The notes under the pieces are model-generated. The model was not told the origin of the DNA. It did not search any database and saw only the letters and a program-made list of their open reading frames with translations. Below are positions 1-8,459 of a stretch of DNA of 64,000 nucleotides, in pieces. The DNA is from Luteimonas sp. MC1572 (GTDB lineage: Bacteria > Pseudomonadota > Gammaproteobacteria > Xanthomonadales > Xanthomonadaceae). Position 1 is the first letter of the stretch, and every line of letters begins with the position of its first letter. Location: contig NZ_CP067112.1 in assembly GCF_016615815.1 (NCBI RefSeq), forward strand, positions 2,852,001-2,916,000, written 5' to 3'. A program made the position numbers and the translations under genes.

Positions 1-360
1 GTTGTCCTCGACCACCGCGCCGTCCATCACGATCGCGCCCATGCCCACCAGCGCCGCATTGCCGATGCGGCAGGCGTGGATGATCGCGCCGTGGCCGATG
101 GTGACGTCGTCGCCGATCACGGTGGCGTAGCCGTCCATGCGCGAATGCGGGCCGGCATGGCTGACGTGCACGATGGCGCCGTCCTGCAGGTTGCAGCGCG
201 CACCGATGCGCACCACGTTGACGTCGCCGCGCACCACGGTGCCTGGCCACAGCGAGCAGTCGTCGCCGAGTTCGACGTCACCGATGACGGTGGCGGCGGG
301 ATCGACGTAGACGCGCGCGCCGAGGCGTGGAAACTGGCCGCGGTAGGGTCGGAGGTTCAT
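1..360 (-). CDS. gamma-class carbonic anhydrase family protein (3' end cut by window)
   Basis: Translation from the ATG at 360 gives 120 residues that run off the window start. They form a left-handed beta-helix hexapeptide protein: N-terminal MNLRPYRG, then repeats such as VIGDVELGDDCSLWPG and VRGDVNVVRIG, and the family hallmark histidines in DGAIVHVSHAG and IGHGAIIHACRIG. Those histidines are the metal ligands of gamma-carbonic anhydrase/YrdA-type proteins. Members are trimeric and cytoplasmic; many bacterial ones have unproven hydratase activity. The gene diverges from xthA with 53 nt between start codons. A TAGAAT hexamer ends 6 nt before the ATG, so the transcript is probably leaderless. 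Confidence 0.85.
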   Translation of the reverse strand, partial: MNLRPYRGQFPRLGARVYVDPAATVIGDVELGDDCSLWPGTVVRGDVNVVRIGARCNLQDGAIVHVSHAGPHSRMDGYATVIGDDVTIGHGAIIHACRIGNAALVGMGAIVMDGAVVEDN

Positions 361-366
361 GCGCGC

Positions 367-372
367 ATTCTA
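367..372 (-). promoter_or_regulatory. -10 element of a probably leaderless gene
   Basis: On the minus strand TAGAAT is followed by exactly 6 nt and then the ATG at 360. Transcription normally starts about 7 nt after the -10, so the message would begin at or next to the start codon. A plus-strand TATAGT at 380-385 probably serves xthA. Confidence 0.5.
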
Positions 373-413
373 GCCCGGCTATAGTCGCCGCCATCGCGCG
401 CCGGAGCCCCGCA

Positions 414-1187
414 TTGAAGATCGCCAGCTGGAACGTCAACTCGCTCAACGTGCGCCTGCCGCACCTCGAGCAATGGCTGAAGGACGCAGCGCCGGACGTC
501 GTCGGCATCCAGGAGACCAAGCTCGACGACGCGCGCTTCCCCGACGACGCGCTGGCCGCGCTCGGCTACCGCAGCGTGTTCTCGGGGCAGAAGACCTACA
601 ACGGCGTGGCGATCCTCGCGCGCGGCCAGGCGCCCGCCGACGTGCAGGTCGGCATCCCGGGATTCGAGGACGAGCAGAAGCGGGTGATCGCGGCCACCGT
701 CGGCGACGTGCGCATCGTCAACCTGTACGTGGTCAACGGCCAGGACGTCGGCACCGACAAGTACGCCTACAAGCTGCGCTGGCTGGCAGCGGTCCGCGAC
801 TGGCTGGCGGCCGAGCGCGCACTGCATCCGCGGCTGGTGGTGGTGGGCGATTTCAACATCGCTCCCGATGCTCGGGACGTGCACGATCCGGCGGTGTGGA
901 ACGAGGGGCACATCCTCACCTCCACCGCCGAGCGCGATGCGCTGCGCGCCCTGCTGGATCTTGGCCTGCACGACGCGTTCCGCCTGCACAACGACGAGGC
1001 CGGCGTGTTCAGCTGGTGGGACTACCGCCAGGCGGCGTTCCGTCGCGACCTCGGCCTGCGCATCGACCTCACTCTGGTGTCCGACGCTTTGCGCGCCGAG
1101 GCCGTGGCAAGCGGCATCGACCGCGAGCCACGCGCCTGGGAGCGCCCGAGCGACCACGCCCCGGCGTGGGTGCGCCTGGGCGGCTGA
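414..1187 (+). CDS. xthA: exodeoxyribonuclease III
   Basis: A 257-residue enzyme of the EEP (endonuclease/exonuclease/phosphatase) superfamily that cuts DNA at abasic sites and has 3'-5' exonuclease activity. The start is read as TTG at 414 (LKIASWNVNSLNVR), because the family begins with this motif; the frame stays open upstream to 327 but without family similarity. Visible motifs are WNVNSLN, the metal-binding Glu in GIQETKLDD, NLYVVNG, the catalytic GDFNIAP, and the C-terminal SDHAPAWV with the active-site Asp-His pair. The length matches the roughly 260-residue family. A TATAGT at 380-385 lies 28 nt upstream. It stands alone, followed by an intergenic repeat. Confidence 0.93.
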   Translation: MKIASWNVNSLNVRLPHLEQWLKDAAPDVVGIQETKLDDARFPDDALAALGYRSVFSGQKTYNGVAILARGQAPADVQVGIPGFEDEQKRVIAATVGDVRIVNLYVVNGQDVGTDKYAYKLRWLAAVRDWLAAERALHPRLVVVGDFNIAPDARDVHDPAVWNEGHILTSTAERDALRALLDLGLHDAFRLHNDEAGVFSWWDYRQAAFRRDLGLRIDLTLVSDALRAEAVASGIDREPRAWERPSDHAPAWVRLGG

Positions 1188-1243
1188 GCGCAGGCCACTA
1201 CCACTGAACGAAAGGGCAGCTCTAGCGCCCCTGTGGTGTCCGT

Positions 1244-1425
1244 GAGGCCTTCGCGGCTCATGTCCCCCGGATCCGCCTGGCGGCGGATGCCTCCTCCTTG
1301 ACTTCCCCGCGAAGGCCTCCCGGCCACTTCGGGGCTGTGCGCCGGCTGCCGGTACCGCGACCGTGCGCGAGATCGCGGGCTGTGGCTTTGCTCCTCAATC
1401 CACCGCGTAGTGCGGCGTACCGGGT
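1244..1425 (+). repeat. hairpin-bearing interspersed repeat, copy A (one hairpin plus spacer)
   Basis: This fills most of the 348-bp gap after xthA. A 13-bp perfect outer stem (1244-1256 with 1307-1319) encloses loop CTCATGTCCCCCGG (1257-1270), an inner hairpin (1271-1277 with 1282-1288) and the loop CCTCCTCCTTGACTTCCCC. About 105 bp of spacer follows (blocks CCACTTCGGGGCT, GCGGGCTGTGGCTTTGCTCC, CCACCGCGTAGTGCGGCG). The same order recurs on the opposite strand at 18931-18748. Copy A lacks the second, inverted hairpin found at 18666-18747. Open reading frames across it look like artefacts. Confidence 0.85.
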
Positions 1426-1484
1426 GGTACCCGGCGCCCTATCAGCGCCGCGCTTCTTCCTCCAACGGATCGCGAAAGGAACGC

Positions 1485-1511
1485 AAAAAAAAGGCCCGGC
1501 ATTGCCGGGCC
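1485..1511 (-). terminator. Rho-independent terminator after the GlsB-type gene
   Basis: On the minus strand an 8-bp GC stem (1504-1511 with 1493-1500, 3-nt loop) is followed by eight Ts (1492-1485). It lies 25 bp beyond the stop codon of the gene at 1536-1793. Confidence 0.9.
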
Positions 1512-1535
1512 CTTCCTCTCACCGACCTGATCAGG

Positions 1536-1793
1536 TCAGCGCACGCTGCCGCGCCGGAACAGGTTGACGATGGCGAGCAGGATCACCGCGCCGATCAATG
1601 CGGTGATCAGGAAGCCGACCCAGCCGCCACCCAGGCCCAGGCCGATGGCCGGCAGCAACCAGCCGCCGAGGAAGCCGCCGATGATGCCGACGATGATGTT
1701 GAGCAGGAGGCCCTGCTGTCCGTCGGTGCGCATGATCATGCTGGCCAGCCAGCCGGCGATGCCACCGACGATCAGGTAGATGATGAAATTCAT
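1536..1793 (-). CDS. GlsB/YeaQ/YmgE family stress-response membrane protein
   Basis: An 85-residue, glycine-rich integral membrane protein with three hydrophobic segments (about 2-18, 29-50 and 56-77). It has the family's N-terminal layout (MNFIIYLIVGGIAGWLAS) and a GxxGGFLGGWLL core; the C-terminus ends in basic RRGSVR. Relatives are transglycosylase-associated or general-stress inner-membrane proteins whose biochemical role is unknown. It is monocistronic: a strong terminator follows at 1485-1511 and the next gene upstream reads the other way. Length and topology fit the family well. Confidence 0.88.
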   Translation of the reverse strand: MNFIIYLIVGGIAGWLASMIMRTDGQQGLLLNIIVGIIGGFLGGWLLPAIGLGLGGGWVGFLITALIGAVILLAIVNLFRRGSVR

Positions 1794-1902
1794 TCGATTC
1801 TCCAGGTGGTCACGGGGGCCGAACCCGTATCTGGGACGGCGCCGGCGCAGTCTCCCGGCCTCCGCGTGACGGCTGCGTAGCGGCGAGGCGCCCTGGACGG
1901 GC

Positions 1903-3294
1903 TCAGGGCCCGCCGTGCTGGAGCAATGCGAGCAGCGCCTCTCGCGGCAGCTTTCCGGTCTCGTTGCGCGGGAGCGCCGTCACCAGGCGCAGCGGACGCG
2001 GCAGGAACACCGGGTCGATCGCCTGGCGCAGCGCGGCCTGGATGGCGGTTTCGTCAAGCTCCGGCGCCACCACGGCGGCGGCCAGCCGGCGCACCCCGAA
2101 GGCGTCGGGATCGAGCTGCAGCAGGGCGGCATCACGGACACCCGGGATCGCCAGCAGGCGGCGGGTGAGGTCGCCGAGCGAGGCGCGCTTGCCGGCGATC
2201 TCCAGCAGGTCGGACTGCCGGCCGCACAGGCGGAAGCGTCCGTCCGGGCGCAGCTCGACGATGTCGGCCAACGCCACGGGCGCCGCGAGGTGGGCGGCAT
2301 GCACAAGGGTGCCGTCGGGCTGCGGATGCAGTTCGACGCCGGGCAGCAGCGTCCATTCCTCCTCGCAAGCCGTGCGCCGGCGCGCCAGGATGCAGGTCTC
2401 GGTGGAGCCGAACATCTCGCGCACCTCGCAGCCGAAGCGCGCTTCCGCGGCCACCGCCAGCTCCACCGGCAACGCGGCCGTGGACGCGACGATGCCGGCC
2501 AGCGGCGGCAGCGTGATGCCCGATTCGACCAGCGCGCGCAGGTGCACGGGCGTGGTGACCAGCAGCGGCGGCAACGGCGCGTCGGCAAGCGCGGCGGCGA
2601 TGTCGACCGGGAAGAACGGCCGCGCATCGTGCACCGCCACGCCGCCGACCAGCGGGAGCAGCACCGACATCTCCATGCCGTACATGTGCTGCGGCGGCAC
2701 CGTGGCCACGATGTGCGCGGTGGCGCCATCGGGCAGCAGGTCGGCGAGCGCGGCGATGTTCTGCGCCGTGCTGGCCACGAAGCTGCGCCAGGTCTTGTGG
2801 TTGGCCTTGGGTGCGCCGGTGCTGCCGGAGGTGTAGCCGATCGCGACCGCGGCATCGCCTGCCACCAGCGGCATGGTGCCGTCGCGGTCGCCGCGCGGCA
2901 GGGGGTCGGGCAGGCGCAGGTACTGCGGCAGCGGCGCGATGGTCTCGTAGCCGGTGGCATCGCTGTCGCCCAGGCAGTAGCTGTCGGGGTGGTGGATGCG
3001 GACCTCGTCGATGGCCGCGCGCGTGCGCGACGGCGGCAGCAGCGTGGTCTGGCCGCGCAGCGTGGCCGCGGCGAACGCCACCAGGAACGCGTAGCGGTGT
3101 TCGCACAGGTTCACCGCGTAGGGCCTGTCAGGCAGCAGCGCTGCAAGCGCCGTCGCCTGGGCCACGAAATCAGCCAGCGCCACGGTGCGGCCGCCGCCAA
3201 AGGCCACGGGGCGCGCGGGCGCGCCTGCCGCCAGCGGCGAAGACTGGACGACAGCGGCCTGCTGCCGCGGATGGGTCTCGATGACAGCCGACAT
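1903..3294 (-). CDS. ANL-superfamily adenylate-forming enzyme (acyl/aryl-CoA or ACP ligase-like)
   Basis: A 463-residue AMP-binding enzyme that would activate a carboxylic acid as an acyl-adenylate. Visible motifs are the P-loop-like YTSGSTGAPKANHKTW (A3), the aromatic-rich VPPQHMYGME, FGSTET (A5), the hinge region RFRLCGRQSDLLEIAGKR, and the C-terminal catalytic lysine in LPRNETGKLPRE. ATG 3294 (MSAVIETH) is preferred over an in-frame start at 3357. It diverges from a phosphopantetheinyl transferase, suggesting the product is loaded on a carrier protein. Aryl-polyene (xanthomonadin-type) clusters contain such a ligase, but no ketosynthase or carrier protein lies in this window, so that link is only a possibility. 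Confidence 0.8.
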   Translation of the reverse strand: MSAVIETHPRQQAAVVQSSPLAAGAPARPVAFGGGRTVALADFVAQATALAALLPDRPYAVNLCEHRYAFLVAFAAATLRGQTTLLPPSRTRAAIDEVRIHHPDSYCLGDSDATGYETIAPLPQYLRLPDPLPRGDRDGTMPLVAGDAAVAIGYTSGSTGAPKANHKTWRSFVASTAQNIAALADLLPDGATAHIVATVPPQHMYGMEMSVLLPLVGGVAVHDARPFFPVDIAAALADAPLPPLLVTTPVHLRALVESGITLPPLAGIVASTAALPVELAVAAEARFGCEVREMFGSTETCILARRRTACEEEWTLLPGVELHPQPDGTLVHAAHLAAPVALADIVELRPDGRFRLCGRQSDLLEIAGKRASLGDLTRRLLAIPGVRDAALLQLDPDAFGVRRLAAAVVAPELDETAIQAALRQAIDPVFLPRPLRLVTALPRNETGKLPREALLALLQHGGP

Positions 3295-3406
3295 GTTTGC
3301 TGGATACTCCTTGGCGCGCGAGCGCCCCCTGTTCGCGGCCGAAGCCCATGCAACCACGGCGTTACTTTACGCTGGCCAACCCGAGTCCCCAAGGATCACC
3401 GCACCG

Positions 3407-4000
3407 ATGCCGCTCGCCCCCGGCCAGCTCCAGGTCGGTCCCGTCCGTTGCGCCTGGCAGCCATACCGCCATGGCGAGCCCGCCGAACCGCTGGTGCGGA
3501 CATGGCTGGCCGTTCAGCTCGGCGGCCCGCCGGCGTCGCTGCACATCACCCGCGAGATGCACGGCCGGCCGCTCCTGGGCGCCCATCACGGCGGTTTCGA
3601 CACGAGCTGGAGCCACAGCGGCGACGGCCTGCTGATGGCGCTGGCCGCCGACGTGCGGATCGGGATCGACCTCGAGTTCGAGCGTCCGCGGCCTAAGGCC
3701 CAGGTGCTGGCCAACCGCTTCTTCGCCGCCAGCGAGGCGGCCACGCTTGCGGCGCTGCCGGATGACGCCCGCGAAGCCGCATTCGTCAGGCTGTGGTGCG
3801 CCAAGGAGGCGGTGCTCAAGGCCCACGGCCAGGGACTGTCGTTCGGCCTGCACCGGCTGGTGTTCGCGCCAGAGGGCGAAGACTGGGCGCTGGTGGACTG
3901 CGACCCGGCACTCGGCGCGCCCGGCGACTGGACGCTGCACGCGTTCCGCCCCGCACCCGACTACCTCGCCACCGTCGCCTGGCGCCCGCACTGGCCCTGA
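3407..4000 (+). CDS. 4'-phosphopantetheinyl transferase superfamily protein
   Basis: A 197-residue Sfp/HetI-type enzyme that would transfer phosphopantetheine from CoA to a carrier-protein serine. Key motifs are SWSHSGDGLLMALA, the metal-binding IGIDLEFERPR, and FVRLWCAKEAVLKAHGQGL, which carries the family's (W/F)xxKE(A/S)xxK signature. ATG 3407 was chosen because similarity begins just after it; the frame is open further upstream. It diverges from the ANL enzyme (112 bp between starts), a pairing expected for a small carrier-protein pathway. It ends 24 bp before rsmG, which has its own -10 element. Confidence 0.85.
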   Translation: MPLAPGQLQVGPVRCAWQPYRHGEPAEPLVRTWLAVQLGGPPASLHITREMHGRPLLGAHHGGFDTSWSHSGDGLLMALAADVRIGIDLEFERPRPKAQVLANRFFAASEAATLAALPDDAREAAFVRLWCAKEAVLKAHGQGLSFGLHRLVFAPEGEDWALVDCDPALGAPGDWTLHAFRPAPDYLATVAWRPHWP

Positions 4001-4012
4001 GGCCGCGCCGCC

Positions 4013-4018
4013 TACAAT
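4013..4018 (+). promoter_or_regulatory. -10 element of rsmG, leaderless type
   Basis: TACAAT is followed by 6 nt and then the rsmG ATG at 4025, predicting transcription from the start codon itself. No Shine-Dalgarno sequence fits between them. Confidence 0.5.
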
Positions 4019-4024
4019 GGCGGC

Positions 4025-4669
4025 ATGACCGATCCCCGTCACTACGCCACGCTCGAAGCCGGACTTGCCGCCCTAGACCTCGCCCCGGCGCTGGCCGCGC
4101 CCCTGGCCGCCTACCTCGACCTGCTGGCGCGCTGGAACCGCACCTACAACCTGACCGCCATCCGCGACCCGGGCGACATGGTCACACTCCACCTGCTCGA
4201 TTCGCTGTCGATGCATGCGCACGTGCGCGATGTCGCCACGCTCGCCGACCTCGGCACCGGCGCCGGCCTGCCCGGCATCCCGCTGGCGATCGCGCTGCCT
4301 GCGCTCCAGGTCACGCTGGTGGAATCCAACGGCAAGAAGGCGCGGTTCCTGCGCGAGGCGGTGCGCACGCTCGGCCTGGCGAACGCGCGCGTGGCGGAAT
4401 GCCGCGCCGAGGCCGTCGACCAGCCGGGTGCGTTCGACGCGATCACCGCGCGCGCCATGGCCACCCTGCCCGACATCCTCGCCGCCGGCGGGCACCTGCT
4501 CGCGCCCGAAGGCCGCCTGCTGGCGATGAAGGGCGCGAGGCCCGACGCCGAGATCGCCGCGTTGCCCGGCGAATGGCGGCTCGAAGCCGTGCATCCGCTC
4601 GCCGTCCCCGGTCTTGACGCCGAACGCCACCTCGTGGTGGTGCGACGCGCGGCCCGCGGCGGGGCATAA
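4025..4669 (+). CDS. rsmG: 16S rRNA (guanine-527-N7)-methyltransferase
   Basis: A 214-residue SAM-dependent methyltransferase (GidB/RsmG) that modifies G527 of 16S rRNA. It shows the family opening [16 protein letters not shown], the SAM-binding [19 protein letters not shown] at about residues 75-93, the acidic loop [14 protein letters not shown] and the late motif [11 protein letters not shown]. The size is normal. The order rsmG-parA-parB is a conserved arrangement usually near the chromosomal origin, so this segment may lie close to oriC, although no DnaA-box cluster is visible here. Confidence 0.95.
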   Translation: MTDPRHYATLEAGLAALDLAPALAAPLAAYLDLLARWNRTYNLTAIRDPGDMVTLHLLDSLSMHAHVRDVATLADLGTGAGLPGIPLAIALPALQVTLVESNGKKARFLREAVRTLGLANARVAECRAEAVDQPGAFDAITARAMATLPDILAAGGHLLAPEGRLLAMKGARPDAEIAALPGEWRLEAVHPLAVPGLDAERHLVVVRRAARGGA

Positions 4670-4737
4670 TCACCGACCCGGCCGGGGTGTGGCCGGGGAT
4701 CCCCGTCGTATTCCCTGCATCGAGGCAGCCGGAGCCC

Positions 4738-5526
4738 ATGGCCCGCATCATCGCCATCGCCAACCAGAAAGGCGGCGTCGGAAAGACCACGACGGCGGTG
4801 AACCTTGCCGCCGCGCTCGCCGCCACGCCACAGCGCGTGCTGCTGGTCGACCTCGACGCCCAGGGCAACGCCACCATGGGCAGCGGCATCGACAAGCGCG
4901 AGCTGCAGGGATCGACCTGCGACGTGCTGCTCGAGGAGGCCCACGCCGTCGACGTCATCGTCTCCACGCCGGAAGGCTTCGACCTGATGCCGGGCAACAC
5001 CGACCTCACCGCCGCCGAGATCGGGCTGATGGACGAGGAAGGCCGCGAGCAGCGCCTCAGGCGCGCACTCGACCCGCTGCGACCCAGGTACGACTACATC
5101 ATCATCGACTGCCCGCCTGCGCTGTCGCTGCTCACGCTCAACGCGCTCACCGCCGCCGACAGCGTGCTGGTGCCGATGCAGTGCGAGTACTACGCGCTCG
5201 AAGGCCTCACATCGCTGCTGGCGACCATCGAGGCGCTGAAGGGCAAGCTCAACCCGGGACTGCAGATCGAGGGCGTGCTGCGCACCATGTTCGACGTGCG
5301 CAACAACCTCGCCAACGCGGTCTCGGCCGAACTGGTCAGCCATTTCGGCGACCAGGTCTTCCGCACCATCGTGCCGCGCAACGTGCGCCTGGCCGAGGCC
5401 CCCAGCCACGGACAGAGCATCGTCGGCTACGACCGCGGTTCGCGCGGCGCCATCGCTTACCTCGGCCTCGCCGGGGAGGTGCTGCGTCGCCAGCGCGAAC
5501 GCGAACAGAAGGAGAAGGCGGCATGA
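4738..5526 (+). CDS. parA: chromosome-partitioning ATPase ParA (Soj)
   Basis: A 262-residue Walker-type ATPase that drives segregation of the origin with ParB. The deviant Walker A motif KGGVGKTTTAVNLAAAL begins at about residue 10, Walker A' is LLVDLDAQGNAT and Walker B is YIIIDCPPALSLLTLNAL. ATG 4738 is chosen over the in-frame ATG 4687 because it directly precedes the conserved MARIIAIANQKGG and has GGAG 4 nt upstream. The stop codon overlaps the parB ATG (ATGA), indicating translational coupling. A CATAAT hexamer at 4667-4672 may be the -10, giving a leader of about 60 nt. Confidence 0.95.
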   Translation: MARIIAIANQKGGVGKTTTAVNLAAALAATPQRVLLVDLDAQGNATMGSGIDKRELQGSTCDVLLEEAHAVDVIVSTPEGFDLMPGNTDLTAAEIGLMDEEGREQRLRRALDPLRPRYDYIIIDCPPALSLLTLNALTAADSVLVPMQCEYYALEGLTSLLATIEALKGKLNPGLQIEGVLRTMFDVRNNLANAVSAELVSHFGDQVFRTIVPRNVRLAEAPSHGQSIVGYDRGSRGAIAYLGLAGEVLRRQREREQKEKAA

Positions 5527-6449
5527 CCGCTGCAAAGAACGCGCCGGCGAAGGGCGTGGCCAAGAAGCGCGGGCTCGGACGCGGGCTGGAAGCCCTGCTC
5601 GGACCCAAGGCCGCCGAGGCGCCGGTGCTCGAGGCGCGTCCCGGCGACACCCTGCACTCGCTGCCGGTCGACGCACTCGCGCCCGGCAAGTACCAGCCGC
5701 GGCGACAGATGGACCCGGGCAAGCTGGCCGAGCTCGCGGAATCCATCAAGGCGCAGGGCGTGATCCAGCCGATCGTGGTGCGCGCGCTGCCCGATCGCAC
5801 CTACGAGATCATCGCCGGCGAGCGCCGCTGGCGCGCGTCGCGCCAGGCAGGCCTGGCCGAAGTGCCGGTGGTGGTGCGCGACGTCGACGACCGCACCGTG
5901 GTCGCGATGGCGCTGATCGAGAACATCCAGCGCGAAGACCTGAATCCGCTCGAGGAAGCGCAGGCGCTGCAGCGCCTGATCGACGAATTCGACCTCACCC
6001 ACGCCCAGGCTGCCGAGGCCGTCGGCCGTTCGCGCGCGGCGGTGTCCAACCTGCTGCGCCTGCTGGAACTGCCGCCCGCCATCCGTGTCCTGCTCGAGGC
6101 CAAGCGCCTGGAGATGGGCCACGCGCGCGCGCTGCTGACGCTGTCGCCGGAGCTGGCCAGCAAGCTGGCCTCGGATGCCGCCGAGCACGGCTGGTCTGTG
6201 CGCGAGGTGGAACACCGCGCCCAGCAGTTCGCCGCCGGCCGCGTGCCGGCGAGCAGCCGCAAGAAGGCCACCACCGGCAGGGCGCGTCCGCAGGCCGACA
6301 TCGCCGCGCTGGAGACCGAGCTCTCCGAATCGCTCGCCACCCGCGTGAGCATCGCCCACGGCCGCGGCAACAAGGGCCGCCTGGTCATCCACTACAGCGA
6401 CCTGGACACGCTGGACGGGGTGCTGGAGCGCCTGCGCGGCACGCCCTGA
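5523..6449 (+). CDS. parB: chromosome-partitioning protein ParB (Spo0J)
   Basis: A 308-residue centromere-binding protein and CTP-dependent clamp. A Lys/Gly-rich N-terminus with KKRGLGRGLEALLGP, which contacts ParA, is followed by the N-terminal domain carrying the CTP-binding GERRWRASRQAGL and ENIQREDLNPLEEA. Next comes the helix-turn-helix region AQAAEAVGRSRAAVSNLLRLL and a C-terminal dimerisation domain (about 255-308). It starts at the ATG overlapping the parA stop. A terminator follows at 6473. A weak parS-like palindrome lies at 15119-15132. Confidence 0.95.
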   Translation: MTAAKNAPAKGVAKKRGLGRGLEALLGPKAAEAPVLEARPGDTLHSLPVDALAPGKYQPRRQMDPGKLAELAESIKAQGVIQPIVVRALPDRTYEIIAGERRWRASRQAGLAEVPVVVRDVDDRTVVAMALIENIQREDLNPLEEAQALQRLIDEFDLTHAQAAEAVGRSRAAVSNLLRLLELPPAIRVLLEAKRLEMGHARALLTLSPELASKLASDAAEHGWSVREVEHRAQQFAAGRVPASSRKKATTGRARPQADIAALETELSESLATRVSIAHGRGNKGRLVIHYSDLDTLDGVLERLRGTP

Positions 6450-6472
6450 AGCGGGGGCTGGCCACGACCGGA

Positions 6473-6493
6473 GCCCGCCAATGGCGGGCTTCT
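6473..6493 (+). terminator. terminator of rsmG/parAB
   Basis: A 7-bp perfect GC stem (6473-6479 with 6483-6489, loop AAT) is followed by a modest T-rich tail (TTCTTCATT). It sits 23 bp after the parB stop. Confidence 0.7.
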
Positions 6494-6580
6494 TCATTTC
6501 CGGGCTGTCACTTTGTCCGTCCTGGCCGGGTCTCGGCGTTTCCCAGATTTCAGGGAGCGCCACTCAAGCTGGAGAACGCG

Positions 6581-7963
6581 ATGAACCGTCTGCTGCCCGC
6601 CTGGTTCGCACTGGTGGTTTCCGTGGCGTCCTCCGGCGTTGCCGCGCAGAACATCGGCAACCATGCAGGCAACGGGGAGCAGGGATTCAGCGGCGACGAC
6701 GGCCCGGCGGTGCAGGCCCAAGTCGATCGGCCGCAGGGTGTCGCGCTCGACGGCGATGGAAGCGTCGTGATCGCCGACACCTGGAACCACCGCATCCGTC
6801 GCATCGACAGCCAGGGCATCATCACCACGATCGCGGGTAACGGCGTGGCCGGCTTCAGCGGCGATGGTGGCCCCGCGACTTCGGCCAGCCTGAATCGCCC
6901 GACGGAACTCGCGATCGATGCCGCCGGCAACATCTACGTCGCGGACCGCAACAACAGTCGCGTTCGCAGGATCGCGGCCAACGGCACGATCACCACGTTC
7001 GCCGGCAACGGCAACTTCGGTTTCGGCGGCGACAACGGCCCGGCCACGGGTGCGACACTCGGCAGGCCGTTCGGCGTGGCGGTGGATGCCGCGGGCAATG
7101 TCTATATCGCCGATACCGACAACCATCGCATCCGCAAGGTGGCCGCCTCGGGCATCATCACCACGATCGCCGGGACCGGGCAGGAGAGCGAAGGCGGCGA
7201 TGGCGGGCCAGCCCTGGCGGCAGGCGTACTGGCACCGTTTGATGTCGAAGCGCGTCCCGACGGAAGCATCTACCTGAACGGGTGGAACACGATCCGGAGG
7301 ATTTCTCCCGGCGGCATCATCGACAGGATCGCCGGAACGGCTGGCGTCGAAGGTTTCGCCGGTGACGGTGGACCGGCGCGGCTGGCAACGCTGGCCTCCC
7401 CCGACTCCATGGGTTTCGACGCGTACGGAAACCTGTACGTCCTCGACTCGTTCAACCATCGAGTTCGCCGGATCAGCCCTGGCGGTACGATCACGACCGT
7501 TGCCGGGACCGGTGAAGACTCAGGCGTACCCGGCGACGGCGATGACGGCCCCGCGATCGACGCCTGGATCTGGCAACCGATCGGCCTCGCCGTTGCCGCC
7601 TCGGGTCGGTACTTCCTGGGTGACTACGGCCACAGCCGTGTCCGCGAAGTCGCCGCGCCATCCGCCGTGGAGCGCCTCGGCGACATGCAGCGGACGCTCG
7701 ACCGCGAGAACCTGCGATCGAAGGCGAACGCGCCCGCCTTTCACCTCAGGCAGGCGCGGCGGTTGCTCGATGACGGCAATGCGGCGAACGACGTCCTGGC
7801 CTGCGGCGCGCTGCAGCGTTTCGAATCCAGCGTGGAGGGCATGGTGGCCACCGGACGCATCGGCGACCCCGCCGGCCTCGATATGGTGCTCTGGTCCGAA
7901 GTCCTGCGTTCGGACATCGCACCCTGCGTCGCTCCCCAGCGCGCCCGCCGCCAGGGCGCATAG
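6581..7963 (+). CDS. secreted NHL-repeat beta-propeller protein
   Basis: 460 residues with a Sec signal peptide (MNRLLPAWFALVVSVASSGVAA, cleavage near AAQ). Six NHL repeats follow, visible as IADTWNHRIRRI, VADRNNSRVRRI, IADTDNHRIRKV, WNTIRRI, VLDSFNHRVRRI and DYGHSRVREV. They alternate with TTIAGNGVAGFSGDGGPA-like Gly/Asp-rich linkers, making a six-bladed propeller up to about residue 360. A 100-residue C-terminal tail without NHL repeats contains two cysteines. Such periplasmic or secreted propellers are generally binding scaffolds; the ligand cannot be told from sequence. No operon partner is evident. Confidence 0.85.
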   Translation: MNRLLPAWFALVVSVASSGVAAQNIGNHAGNGEQGFSGDDGPAVQAQVDRPQGVALDGDGSVVIADTWNHRIRRIDSQGIITTIAGNGVAGFSGDGGPATSASLNRPTELAIDAAGNIYVADRNNSRVRRIAANGTITTFAGNGNFGFGGDNGPATGATLGRPFGVAVDAAGNVYIADTDNHRIRKVAASGIITTIAGTGQESEGGDGGPALAAGVLAPFDVEARPDGSIYLNGWNTIRRISPGGIIDRIAGTAGVEGFAGDGGPARLATLASPDSMGFDAYGNLYVLDSFNHRVRRISPGGTITTVAGTGEDSGVPGDGDDGPAIDAWIWQPIGLAVAASGRYFLGDYGHSRVREVAAPSAVERLGDMQRTLDRENLRSKANAPAFHLRQARRLLDDGNAANDVLACGALQRFESSVEGMVATGRIGDPAGLDMVLWSEVLRSDIAPCVAPQRARRQGA

Positions 7964-8209
7964 ACCCCCACCCCACGGGCGCCCCGAGGCCCGGCGGGAC
8001 CAAGTCTTGCAATGACCCCCCGCATTGCAGCAAAATGCCCGGCTCGCTGCGCCCGCCCTCCTCGCGGAGGGCCCTGGCGGCCCGGAAATGCGATTCCGGC
8101 GCCCCTTGGCAGTGCCTACAGACCCGTATCGCGTGGCGTGCCCTGAGGGGTGTGCCGGGGCCGCCGTTCCCCAGGCCATGGGGTGCAACCAACACCATCG
8201 AGGTGCGTA
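7964..8209 (+). other. leader region of rpmB
   Basis: 246 bp without a credible gene. It contains a short GC hairpin (GCCCTCC/GGAGGGC, near 8056-8073), a possible -10 TACAGA at 8117-8122 and further GC-rich inverted segments before rpmB. A structured ribosomal-protein leader is possible but I recognise no known motif. No good Shine-Dalgarno precedes rpmB. Confidence 0.3.
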
Positions 8210-8446
8210 ATGTCCCGTGTATGCCAGGTGACCGGCAAGCGCGTGCAGAGCGGCAACAACGTCTCGCACGCCAACAACAAAACCCGTCGTCGTTTCCTTC
8301 CCAACCTGCACGAGCGCCGCTTCTGGGTCGCCAGTGAGAACCGTTGGGTGAAGCTGCGCGTTTCCGCTGCCGCCATGCGCACCATCGACAAGAACGGCAT
8401 TGACGTCGTCCTGTCCGATCTCCGCGCCCGCGGCGAAAAGGTCTGA
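8210..8446 (+). CDS. rpmB: 50S ribosomal protein L28
   Basis: A 78-residue protein beginning [21 protein letters not shown] and continuing [16 protein letters not shown], the standard L28 signature. The length equals that of typical gammaproteobacterial L28. ATG 8210 is the conserved start; in-frame codons back to 8150 have no family similarity. It forms the usual rpmB-rpmG pair with 13 bp between genes. Confidence 0.97.
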   Translation: MSRVCQVTGKRVQSGNNVSHANNKTRRRFLPNLHERRFWVASENRWVKLRVSAAAMRTIDKNGIDVVLSDLRARGEKV

Positions 8447-8459
8447 GGAGCACACGACA

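Noticed and set aside
344..385. TAGGGT (344-349) followed 30 nt later by TATAGT before xthA
   Set aside because: It resembles the T3SS box but the spacing is 30 not 32-33, the next bases (CGGAGG) do not fit YYGCCC, and it lies inside the gamma-CA coding region. It shows the pattern can arise by chance.
1298..1567. Open frame across repeat copy A
   Set aside because: It covers a structured repeat and the neighbouring terminator, has no ribosome-binding site and no protein-like features.
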